DNA of 64,000 nt, taken from positions 108,043 to 172,042 of the forward strand of contig CAXXQD010000014.1 of the NCBI GenBank assembly GCA_963677475.2, in the 5' to 3' direction. The DNA is from JABMQB01 sp963677475 (lineage in GTDB: Bacteria; Bacteroidota; Bacteroidia; Bacteroidales; Prolixibacteraceae). Under the pieces are notes generated by a model, which saw only the letters and a program-made list of their open reading frames with translations, searched no databases and had not been told where the DNA came from. Below, piece after piece: positions 38,916-47,230 of the stretch. Both the position numbers and the translations under genes were made by a program. Within the stretch, counting starts at the first letter, position 1, and every line of letters begins with the position of its first letter.

Positions 38916-41102
38916 TTATTGTAATTTCTGTTTTAAAAAGTTGGTCATTTTTGTGTATAAATGCATGGTGGTGTTGCCACCTCTGATGCCATGGTTTCGG
39001 TTGGTATAAAATGCCATGTCAAATTGGGTTCCATCCTGCACCATTTTTTCCGTAAATTCATAGGAATTCTGGGCATGTACATTATCATCGGCAGTTCCAT
39101 GAACAAGTAATAAATTACCTTTTACCTTTTTGCTATTGGTTAGTGGTGAATTGTCGTCGTAACCATTTGGATTCTCCTGCGGAGTTCGCATGTATCTTTC
39201 TGTATAAACAGAATCGTAGAAGCGGTAACTTGTAACCGGGGCAACCGATATTCCTGCTTTAAAAACATCGGATTTGGTCATGGCAAGGGCCACCATAAAT
39301 CCTCCATAACTCCAACCAAAAATGGCAATTTTATCTCCATCTACATAGGGTAGCGAAGCCAGGTATTTTGCGGCTTCAATCTGGTCATCGGTTTCATATT
39401 TGCCAAGTTGCATATAAGTCACTTTACGGAAGTCTTCGCCACGTGCTGCCGTTCCGCGCGGGTCGACACATACAACAACATATCCTTGTTGAGCGAGGAA
39501 TTCATTGTAGCCGACCCTTATGTCATCACTAACACTCTGAGAATTAGGGCCACTATATTGGGTCATAAATACCGGATATGTATTGTTTTCGTTAAAATCA
39601 TTTGGTTTTAGCATCCAACCATTTAGCTCAATCCCTTCGGATGTTGTGAACGAAAAGAATTCTTTTATTGGAACATTATATTCCGTCAATTTTTCTTTTA
39701 ATCCGGCATTGTCTTCCAGTGTCCTTATTTGCTTGCCTTTCATGTTGTTGTGCAAGGTAATTAGCGATGGAGTTGAACGGTTAGAAAAAGTATTGATGTA
39801 GTATTTATAAGTTTTGCTAAATACACAAGAATTTGTTCCTTCCATAGTTGAAAGCATCCCGCTTTTTTTGCCATCCAGGCTTTTAAAATATACTTCCCTT
39901 TGCAACGGTGATTTTGCAGCTGCTTGATAATAAAAGATTTTCTTTAGTTTGTCATATCCATAGAACCTTGTAACGTCAAATTCCCCATCGGTTATTTGCT
40001 GTTGGAAAAAGCCCTGACGATCGTATAAATAAAGGTGTGACCAGCCATTCCGTTCGCTGGTTACGACAAAGCTGCCATCTTCGAGATAGGTAAAATCATC
40101 CAAAAAGCTTCCGGCAACATACCTGTCGTTTTTTTCCGTAAATACAACCCTTGAATCACCAGTGTAAGGATTGGCATAAAGAACGTCCAGTTTGTTTTGC
40201 CTTCGGTTGAGCCTCATTATTTGAAGATCGTTTGCATCTGGTGTCCAACGCAACCTTGGAATATATTGGTCGGTTTCTTCACCGATATCTGCTAGTGCAG
40301 TGGTTTTTGTTTTCGGATCGAAAACATGCACTGTTACAATCGAATTGTCTTCCCCTGCTTTCGGGTATTTAAAAGTCTCGTTATGTGGATATAATGCATA
40401 CGCATCGAAACTTGGTTTGTCACCCTTGAACAATGTCATGCCAAATTCTTTCACATTGGTTTCATCGAAACGTATGAATGCCAAGAACTTGCTGTCGGGC
40501 GACCATGAAAATGCTTTGTTAAAACTGAATTCCTCCTCGTAAACCCAATCAGGTATTCCGTTGATAATTTCATTCTTTTTACCATCGAATGTTACCTGGC
40601 TTTCCGTTCCAAATTTTAAGTTTTTAATGAACAGGTTATTTTCACGAACAAATGCCACCATATTTCCATCTGGCGAAAAGGTTGCAACCATTTGGTCTCC
40701 TTTATCTGAAAGTGGAGTCAATTCTTCGGTGACCGAATTCCAAACATAATATTCGGCAGTATAAGAATGCCTGTAAATTTGTTTCCTGTTCGTTGTCAAC
40801 AAAATTTTTGTTTCATCATCACTGAACTCGTAAGCACTAAACCTTGAAATAGGAGAGTCCTCTACGGAAGCCAGATCAAAAACAACCGAAACTTCTTCAC
40901 CTGTTTCATAGCTGTTTTTTATGATTTTGGAACCCTGCAAGGTCGTATAATGTATTCCGTCGTTCATGGAGTTTAATCCCCAAACGCCTTTGGATGAAAA
41001 AGTGCGTTTAACAAAAATATCTTCGAGGGTAATTTGTTTTGTTTGGGTAAAACCAGTAACACAAAACAGGCTTATAATTAGTAGGGAAACAAGGTTTTTC
41101 AT
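38916..41102 (-). CDS. Dipeptidyl peptidase IV-like S9 family serine peptidase
   Basis: A 728-residue exported peptidase: signal peptide 1-19 (ending GFTQ), an eight-bladed propeller region (about 35-470; WSPDSKFLAFIRFDE, LRWTPDAND, GWSHLYLYDRQG), and an alpha/beta-hydrolase domain with the nucleophile Ser598 in GWSYGGFM, Asp at about 673 in HGTADDNVH, and His at about 704 in NRNHGIRGG. NGIPDWVYEEEF in the propeller carries the Glu pair that binds the substrate N-terminus in DPP4. It removes X-Pro or X-Ala dipeptides from periplasmic peptides. It is monocistronic with its own terminator. Confidence 0.94.
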   Translation of the reverse strand: MKNLVSLLIISLFCVTGFTQTKQITLEDIFVKRTFSSKGVWGLNSMNDGIHYTTLQGSKIIKNSYETGEEVSVVFDLASVEDSPISRFSAYEFSDDETKILLTTNRKQIYRHSYTAEYYVWNSVTEELTPLSDKGDQMVATFSPDGNMVAFVRENNLFIKNLKFGTESQVTFDGKKNEIINGIPDWVYEEEFSFNKAFSWSPDSKFLAFIRFDETNVKEFGMTLFKGDKPSFDAYALYPHNETFKYPKAGEDNSIVTVHVFDPKTKTTALADIGEETDQYIPRLRWTPDANDLQIMRLNRRQNKLDVLYANPYTGDSRVVFTEKNDRYVAGSFLDDFTYLEDGSFVVTSERNGWSHLYLYDRQGFFQQQITDGEFDVTRFYGYDKLKKIFYYQAAAKSPLQREVYFKSLDGKKSGMLSTMEGTNSCVFSKTYKYYINTFSNRSTPSLITLHNNMKGKQIRTLEDNAGLKEKLTEYNVPIKEFFSFTTSEGIELNGWMLKPNDFNENNTYPVFMTQYSGPNSQSVSDDIRVGYNEFLAQQGYVVVCVDPRGTAARGEDFRKVTYMQLGKYETDDQIEAAKYLASLPYVDGDKIAIFGWSYGGFMVALAMTKSDVFKAGISVAPVTSYRFYDSVYTERYMRTPQENPNGYDDNSPLTNSKKVKGNLLLVHGTADDNVHAQNSYEFTEKMVQDGTQFDMAFYTNRNHGIRGGNTTMHLYTKMTNFLKQKLQ

Positions 41103-41237
41103 CTATTTAATTTTAATATTCTGAATGTTTAAAGATTCCGGATTTCATTAAGAAACTCACATGATTTTTTGTGTTCGAATGTGCGAAATTGGAATGTAAA
41201 ATTCAAGTTTGTTGTTTCTTAAATGGTAACTAAGCTA

Positions 41238-41245
41238 CAAAAATA
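41238..41245 (-). promoter_or_regulatory. Candidate -7 element for the S9 peptidase gene
   Basis: TATTTTTG on the minus strand, 136 nt before the ATG, with a TTG 17 nt upstream (shorter than the usual 19-21 spacing). Confidence 0.4.
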
Positions 41246-41283
41246 GGAATTGAATTAAAAAACAAGGTGACAATGCTCAGTAA

Positions 41284-41322
41284 AATAAAAAAGCCCTTTA
41301 ACAAGAATTGCTAAAAGGCTTT
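41284..41322 (-). terminator. Intrinsic terminator of the aldolase/chorismate mutase operon
   Basis: On the minus strand AAAGCCTTTTA pairs with TAAAGGGCTTT (11 bp, one G-U) around an 11-nt loop, followed by TTTATTTTA. It lies just behind the aldolase stop codon at 41344. Confidence 0.88.
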
Positions 41323-41343
41323 CAACGAATATATTAGTTTTTG

Positions 41344-42294
41344 TTACTCTAACAATTCATAATCATGCATTTCTTTCATGAAAGTGACAAAGTCGTTTTT
41401 ATTTTCCGAATCCATCCATTTCATGGCACTTCTTGGGTGTTCATTCAATGCCCCTGTAATTAAATAAGGAACATGATATCCCCAATCTATATCTTTTTGT
41501 AGAGGATGAATGTGTTTTTGAATGACATCCAAAATTGGCAACAAGCGGTATTTTGGGTTTTTTAGGAAAGCAACCAAAATTTCAGTTGGGCAGTTACCTG
41601 CACCTCTTCCCATACCTAGCATAGTTGTATCGAGGAAAGTGGTTCCTTCAATCATTGATGTAATGGTATTTGACATGGCCAGTTGCATATTGTTATGCGC
41701 ATGTATTCCAAGTTCTTTTCCCGGAAGTGCTTTTTTGTATTTCTGCACTAAATGCTGAATAGTTTCACAATACATGCTTCCAAAACTATCAACAACATAG
41801 ATGATTGGCACCCTTGATTTGGCAAGGTCGGCCAATGCTTCGTCAAGATCGTGTTCATTAACTTTAGAAACTGCCATAAGGTTAATGGTAACTTCATAGC
41901 CTTTGTCCATACAATGCTCGGCAAGCCAAACAGCCTTATCCACCTGGTGTACGTAACATGCCACGCGCATCATATCAATCAAACTATCGCTGGCTTGAGG
42001 AATATCTTCCGGATCAATGCGGCCAATATCGGCCATTGCGGAAAGCTTTACGTTGGTATTATTATCGCCAACAATCCTTCTCAGGTCTTTATCGTCACAG
42101 AATTTCCAAGGACCAACTTCGTCACGTGAAAATGCACTTTCACTACTTTTGTAGCCAATTTCCATATAATCGATACCTGCTTCCACACAGCCCTGGTAAA
42201 CTGCCTTTACAAATTCATCACTAAATTGCCACTTGTTCATTAGTCCGCCATCCCTGACGGTACAATCCATAACTTTGGTTGTTTCTCTATACAT
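41344..42294 (-). CDS. DRE-TIM aldolase (4-hydroxy-2-oxovalerate aldolase/HMGL-like)
   Basis: A 316-residue TIM-barrel aldolase. DCTVRDGGLMN (10-20) is the metal- and pyruvate-binding motif with Arg14 and Asp15; the other metal ligands are in GIHAHNNMQLA. EIGYKSSESAFS and GRGAGNCPTEILV complete the family signature. DRE-TIM enzymes make or break a bond at the methyl carbon of pyruvate or acetyl-CoA. This branch lacks the extra C-terminal dimer domain of MhpE. The substrate is unknown. Its start is 11 nt after the chorismate mutase stop, so the two form an operon and may share an aromatic-acid or pyruvate-releasing step. Confidence 0.82.
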   Translation of the reverse strand: MYRETTKVMDCTVRDGGLMNKWQFSDEFVKAVYQGCVEAGIDYMEIGYKSSESAFSRDEVGPWKFCDDKDLRRIVGDNNTNVKLSAMADIGRIDPEDIPQASDSLIDMMRVACYVHQVDKAVWLAEHCMDKGYEVTINLMAVSKVNEHDLDEALADLAKSRVPIIYVVDSFGSMYCETIQHLVQKYKKALPGKELGIHAHNNMQLAMSNTITSMIEGTTFLDTTMLGMGRGAGNCPTEILVAFLKNPKYRLLPILDVIQKHIHPLQKDIDWGYHVPYLITGALNEHPRSAMKWMDSENKNDFVTFMKEMHDYELLE

Positions 42295-42305
42295 TTGATT
42301 AGAAT

Positions 42306-42617
42306 TTATTTCGATTGATTTGATTTGAGTATCTCAAGTTCTTTGGCAATATTGTGGTCAATCAGTTCAGTATATATTTTTTGAAATACATCTGGATCAA
42401 GTCCCATTTCCTGTGCCCAAAGCCCTCTTTGTTCAATTACTGAGACTTTTCGATCTTGCGCAACCACTTCGGTTGGATTTGACTTGAATTTTACGATTTG
42501 TTCTACATAACCGTAGCGGGCAGCAAATAATCGGATGATTTCTTTATCGATAAGGTCAATTTGTTCCCTTACATTATCAATTGTAGCACATTCTTCAGGT
42601 TTAAGGATGTTGTTCAT
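42306..42617 (-). CDS. Chorismate mutase, PchB/AroQ-gamma-like
   Basis: A 103-residue AroQ-fold protein: KPEECATIDNVREQIDLIDK, then LFAARYGYVEQIVKFK, VVAQDRKVSVIEQRGLWAQEMG and a third helix FQKIYTELIDHNIAKELE. It aligns by eye better with PchB, the isochorismate-pyruvate lyase of Pseudomonas, than with standard chorismate mutases; many such proteins have both weak activities. The catalytic Arg/Lys residues (Arg in REQIDLID, Lys in KFK) are present. It is the first gene of a two-gene operon with the aldolase. Confidence 0.85.
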   Translation of the reverse strand: MNNILKPEECATIDNVREQIDLIDKEIIRLFAARYGYVEQIVKFKSNPTEVVAQDRKVSVIEQRGLWAQEMGLDPDVFQKIYTELIDHNIAKELEILKSNQSK

Positions 42618-42950
42618 GTCTGTTTTTGTCTGATGCGAAATTGCCTAAATTAATTTAGTGTTGCAAATTAACACTATTTGATTCAAATTTATTCTGTTTT
42701 ATTAGTTTTTATTGTCATTTAATAAGAAATTAAAATTAAGGATTCTGGAAATAAAAATAATTTGCCTTCAATTCGATTCTCTCATTCTTGTAAGAAAAGG
42801 GTTAGTTAAATGGCGGGCTAACTTGCTTATTAGTTTATTACCTTTGTTTAATTGCATATGTGTACTAGTTTCGTAGACATTTGTGAAAGTAATTAAATAC
42901 CTTAAGTTTACTTTTGCTTTAACTTTTTTGGTTGGAATAATAAATTTTAA
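42618..42950 (+). promoter_or_regulatory. Upstream region of the hybrid regulator gene with ACATTTGTG motif and a -7 element
   Basis: This AT-rich divergent region holds TACCTTTG (42839-42846, exact TAnnTTTG) and, 31 nt further on, ACATTTGTGAAAGT (42877-42890). The same 14-mer occurs before the permease gene (47025-47038), and its first 9 nt before susC (50951-50959). CATATGTG lies just upstream (42855-42862), as it does before the permease (ACATATGTG at 46995). No ORF is seen. The motif is a candidate site for the regulator itself, implying autoregulation. Confidence 0.55.
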
Positions 42951-45900
42951 ATGAAGCTATACCGTATACTATACCCTCTTATAGTTTTAACCTTTACGGC
43001 TACTGTTGCCTTTGCAGCAAATGATGATTTGAAATTTGAACATTTCACAAACGAAGATGGTTTGCCATCGTCATACGTTAAATGCATTGCGCAAGACCAG
43101 TTTGGGTTTATTTGGTTGGCAACCAGAAGTTCTGTTTGTAGGTTTGATGGAAAAATTTTTAAAACATTTCAAGCTTATGGGGATGATGGCCAGGCTTTTG
43201 ATATTTGGTGCAAAAAATTTATTGTTTCTAACGATTCTGTTTTAATTGCCCAAACAACGGAAGATCAATATTACTTTTTTGATTTTGCACTTGAGTATTT
43301 CAAACCTTTCACGCAAATTAATAATTTGGGGATTGTCCTCGATTTAGAAGCATCAAAAGATGGTTATTGGATCTATGGGGATGAAGGGGTTTATTTTTAC
43401 GATGAGGTTAATAATGAGTCGCTTAGTTTTAAAGATAAAATTGATTTTGCAAATTTTGGAGACGATGCAAAGGTTGTGATGGTAAGAGAAAAGGGGCAAC
43501 ATTTGGTCGCATATACCGACATTAATGAGCTTCTAATATTTGATGTGGACAAAAAACAGCAAAGGCAATTTAATTTGCCAGAAGAGTTAACACCTTCTGA
43601 GGAGCCTATGCTTTATTTGGACAACCATAATTATGCCTGGATTGGGGTTACGGACAATGGTGTTTATAGGATTAACCTGACGAATGGTAATTGCATTCAT
43701 TTTTTGGCTTCAAACAACAATAAATATCGATTATTACATAACATGGTGCATACCATTGATGAAGATCAACAGGGGCGCGTGTGGATAGGTACTGAAAACG
43801 GATTATGCTTATGGTCTCCATATACTGAGCAATTTAGTTATTACCAATATGACATTAATAATACGCAAGGCTTAAATACAAATCCGATTTACGATATATT
43901 TTGCGACAGGGAAGGAAATATGTGGCTGGGAACCTATTTTGGGGGAATAAACCTGTGGGGCAACAACAACAATTTCTTTAATATTTGGCAGGCAGGTACC
44001 AGTGATTATCATATTGGTGGTAGTGCAGTTAGTTGCATAACCGAAGATGACAAGGGCAATATCTGGATAGGAATGGAAGATATGGGGGTCAATAAAATAG
44101 ACGCTAGGACCGGAAAAATAAGCAAATTTGTTAGCACTGGAGATAATAAGGGGCTCTCGTTCAATAATGTTCATAGTCTATTGTTCGAAAACAGTGAAAA
44201 GCTGTGGATTGCTACTTATACCGGAGGAATTAATATTCTGAATTTGAAAACGAAAACGTTCGAATATATTAACACTCAAAATCATAAGGAATTACCGTCT
44301 AATAATATTTATTATCTCCTGAAATCCGGTAATATTATTTACATATCAACGTCAAATGGAATTGCAACTTATGATTTGACCACCAAAACATTATCCGGTT
44401 TTCAACCAGAAGTTTTTAATGAGGTACAGGTCGAGTACATGTACGAAGAAAAGGAAAAAATTTGGGTTTCCACAGAAATTGGGGTTTATTCCTGGGATAA
44501 AGGCAATAGTACCTTTGAAAAATCGGATAAATTCATACGGCAAAAAAATGTAAACTTTGTTAAAGGCGACTCTAAAAACCGGGTATGGGTTGGCGATAAC
44601 CGTTATGGATTGTGCTGTTATGACCAGGCAAACGATATGGTCTATTATTACAATGAAAGTAATGGGTTTCCTTTTTCGTGGGTTTTAGGAATGGAAGAAG
44701 GGGAAGGAAATACCCTTTGGTTTAGCGGCGACAAAGGTTTGGTTAAATTTACCCCCGAATCAAATGAATCCGTTTTGTATAACAGGGATTCCGATATACC
44801 GTTCGAACAGTTTAATTTTAGGGCTTCTTTTAAAGATTCCAAAGGCAATATTTATTTTGGCGGTAATAATGGAATGATTTCGTTTAACGAATCGGTAAAA
44901 TATCAAAAGCCTGACAATAAAAATGTGGTTTTCAGGGGAATGCAATTGTTTAATCAGTCACTTATTCCCGGAAAATCATCCCCCCTTAAACAATCTTTAA
45001 ATTTGCATCATGAGGTGCGTTTAAAGTATAAACAAAATGTATTTACCATTGAATATACCGGGTTGAACTTTCAAAATAGGGGGAAATGTAAGTATGCATA
45101 TTACCTCGAAAATTTTGAAAGAAACTGGAACTATGTGGGAACACGTGATTTTGCATCATATACGAATTTGAGCCCGGGCGAATATTTTTTTCATGTAAAA
45201 ACTGTTGGGGAAGATGGAAACGATAACAATCTTGCTCAAAATTCCCTGAAGATAATTGTTGAACCTCCATTTTGGCTTTCCAATTGGGGCTTTTTTATCT
45301 ATTTCGTGCTGGTAGTAATAATATTGGTAGGCTTGTATCTGGTGACCACTAAAATTCAAAAATCAAAAGCTTTGGTTGAAATAGAACGGCGTGAAAGGGC
45401 TTATGCCAGCGATTTAAACAACTTCAAACTGGAGTTTTTTACCAACATCTCGCATGAACTTCGAACTCCACTTACACTTATTGTTGGTCCTTTGGTTCGA
45501 ATTCTTCAGGAGGAAAAGCTAAGTCCAGGATTAAGCCACAAAATGAAAGGGATAAAGAACAATGCATATCGTTTGCTGACTTTAATTAATCAATTGCTTG
45601 AATTCAGAAAAATTGAAAGCGGTAAAGAAAAGTTAAAAGTGAGCCCACATAATTTCTCCGATTTATTGAACACCATTGAAGATTCTTTTGAAGAGGCAGC
45701 CGAGGCGAAAGGAATAAACCTGTTTTTTGATAAACCCGTGATTAACGAAAAAATATGGATCGACTACCAGAAAATGGAATATATTGTGGTTAACCTGTTG
45801 TCGAATGCACTAAAATACACGGATAAGGGAGGTTCGGTTAAATTGGAACTCCTATTATCAAATAACAAAGGATCGGAAAAACAATTAACAATTCGCGTTA

Positions 45901-46979
45901 CGGATACAGGAAAAGGCATAGAGCAATCAAAAATCAATAAGATATTCGATCGTTTTTATCAAGATAATAGCAATGAAAGCCAATCTATTGGTTCCGGCAT
46001 TGGATTAGCATTTGTAAATAGCCTGGTACAGTTGCACCGTGGAACAATTAAGGTGAGCAGTGAAGTAGGGGTTGGATCTGTATTTACAGTAAATATACCG
46101 GTTTCGAGGGAAGATTATGAAGACAATGAAATTGTATTGGCTAATTCACAATTTGTCGATAATATCCGTAAGATGGAACATATCAAAGCTGTTCCAACAT
46201 TGCACGACGAAGTTCCTTTATTGAGCAAAAACCCGATTGTACTTGTTGTCGATGATAACCAGGAATTATTGGATTTTATCTCGGAGATACTTAAAGGCGA
46301 GTTTAAAATTGTTACAGCAACCGATGGCGATGCTGGTTTTGGGAAAATACATGAATGTATGCCTGATTTAATAATCAGCGATGTCATGATGCCCGGTATT
46401 AATGGGTTTGAACTCACAAAAAAGATTAAGTCTGACATTAAAACATCGCATATTCCAGTTATCCTGCTCACTGCAAAAAGTGGTGAGGAGAATGAATTTG
46501 AAGGCTTACAAACCGGGGCTGATTACTACATTGAAAAGCCATTTTTCCCGCATGTATTAAATAAAATTGTTGAAAATATACTAACCACCAGAAAAAACCT
46601 TATTGAGAAGTTTAGATCGGATATGACAATGCTTCCGACCGATATGGCTTATTCAGAATCGGACAAAGAACTGATCGAAAGAATTACGTTTTTGATAAAA
46701 AACAATATCGATAAGCCAAACCTTGATGTCACTTTTCTGGTGAACGAAATCGGGATTAGCCGCTCATTGCTTCACGTAAAACTAAAAAAACTAACTGATT
46801 GCTCGGCTACAGAATTTATTCGTTCTATTCGTTTACGAGAGGCAGTTAAACTAATTGCCGAAGGCAAATGCAATATTTCAGAAGCCGCCTACCGCACTGG
46901 GTTCTCAAGCCCGGCCTATTTCTCCAGAAGGTTTAAAGAATATTTTGGGGTTACCCCAAAGGCTTATTTCGATAATTAA
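42951..46979 (+). CDS. Hybrid two-component system sensor/regulator (HTCS) of the polysaccharide locus
   Basis: 1342 residues in one chain: signal peptide (1-22), a periplasmic two-component propeller domain of about 14 blades (FGFIWLATRSSVCRFDG, GRVWIGTENGLCLW, GNIWIGMEDMGVNKI), a Y_Y_Y domain (about 690-765), a transmembrane helix (about 778-798), a HisKA domain with His835 in FFTNISHELRTPLTL, a HATPase domain (VVNLLSNALKYTDKGG, GSGIGLAF), a receiver with Asp1144 in LIISDVMMPGING, and an AraC-type helix-turn-helix (about 1235-1342; ISEAAYRTGFSSPAYFSRRF). Such proteins bind a glycan breakdown product and activate the neighbouring locus. It is transcribed in the same direction as all later genes. 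Confidence 0.96.
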   Translation: MKLYRILYPLIVLTFTATVAFAANDDLKFEHFTNEDGLPSSYVKCIAQDQFGFIWLATRSSVCRFDGKIFKTFQAYGDDGQAFDIWCKKFIVSNDSVLIAQTTEDQYYFFDFALEYFKPFTQINNLGIVLDLEASKDGYWIYGDEGVYFYDEVNNESLSFKDKIDFANFGDDAKVVMVREKGQHLVAYTDINELLIFDVDKKQQRQFNLPEELTPSEEPMLYLDNHNYAWIGVTDNGVYRINLTNGNCIHFLASNNNKYRLLHNMVHTIDEDQQGRVWIGTENGLCLWSPYTEQFSYYQYDINNTQGLNTNPIYDIFCDREGNMWLGTYFGGINLWGNNNNFFNIWQAGTSDYHIGGSAVSCITEDDKGNIWIGMEDMGVNKIDARTGKISKFVSTGDNKGLSFNNVHSLLFENSEKLWIATYTGGINILNLKTKTFEYINTQNHKELPSNNIYYLLKSGNIIYISTSNGIATYDLTTKTLSGFQPEVFNEVQVEYMYEEKEKIWVSTEIGVYSWDKGNSTFEKSDKFIRQKNVNFVKGDSKNRVWVGDNRYGLCCYDQANDMVYYYNESNGFPFSWVLGMEEGEGNTLWFSGDKGLVKFTPESNESVLYNRDSDIPFEQFNFRASFKDSKGNIYFGGNNGMISFNESVKYQKPDNKNVVFRGMQLFNQSLIPGKSSPLKQSLNLHHEVRLKYKQNVFTIEYTGLNFQNRGKCKYAYYLENFERNWNYVGTRDFASYTNLSPGEYFFHVKTVGEDGNDNNLAQNSLKIIVEPPFWLSNWGFFIYFVLVVIILVGLYLVTTKIQKSKALVEIERRERAYASDLNNFKLEFFTNISHELRTPLTLIVGPLVRILQEEKLSPGLSHKMKGIKNNAYRLLTLINQLLEFRKIESGKEKLKVSPHNFSDLLNTIEDSFEEAAEAKGINLFFDKPVINEKIWIDYQKMEYIVVNLLSNALKYTDKGGSVKLELLLSNNKGSEKQLTIRVTDTGKGIEQSKINKIFDRFYQDNSNESQSIGSGIGLAFVNSLVQLHRGTIKVSSEVGVGSVFTVNIPVSREDYEDNEIVLANSQFVDNIRKMEHIKAVPTLHDEVPLLSKNPIVLVVDDNQELLDFISEILKGEFKIVTATDGDAGFGKIHECMPDLIISDVMMPGINGFELTKKIKSDIKTSHIPVILLTAKSGEENEFEGLQTGADYYIEKPFFPHVLNKIVENILTTRKNLIEKFRSDMTMLPTDMAYSESDKELIERITFLIKNNIDKPNLDVTFLVNEIGISRSLLHVKLKKLTDCSATEFIRSIRLREAVKLIAEGKCNISEAAYRTGFSSPAYFSRRFKEYFGVTPKAYFDN

Positions 46980-47024
46980 ATTGGTATAAGTATAACATAT
47001 GTGCATTGGCACAATCCTCATTTA

Positions 47025-47060
47025 ACATTTGTGAAAGTTTTTAGGACATGCTGTATGCTT
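47025..47060 (+). promoter_or_regulatory. Predicted regulator binding site upstream of the permease gene
   Basis: ACATTTGTG (47025-47033), 10 nt, then GGACATGC (47044-47051), giving two ACAT words 21 bp apart, followed by TATG at 47054. The susC upstream region has the same layout (50951-50985). The 21-bp period, two turns of DNA, suits the two helix-turn-helix motifs of AraC-type domains binding as a dimer. A further ACATATGTG lies at 46995-47003. Confidence 0.6.
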
Positions 47061-47230
47061 GTCTCCTGTCGTTTCAGTTAACTTGCATTTGGTGAAAAAC
47101 AAACTTGCGTCAGGCTATAAATAAGCGATTTACGAGATGTTCTATTTAAGATTTCTTGTTTTTATTTCTTGTCTTAATAGCCAGATGCAGTTTTGCTCCA
47201 AATAGTATAAACAATAATTTAAATCAAAAA

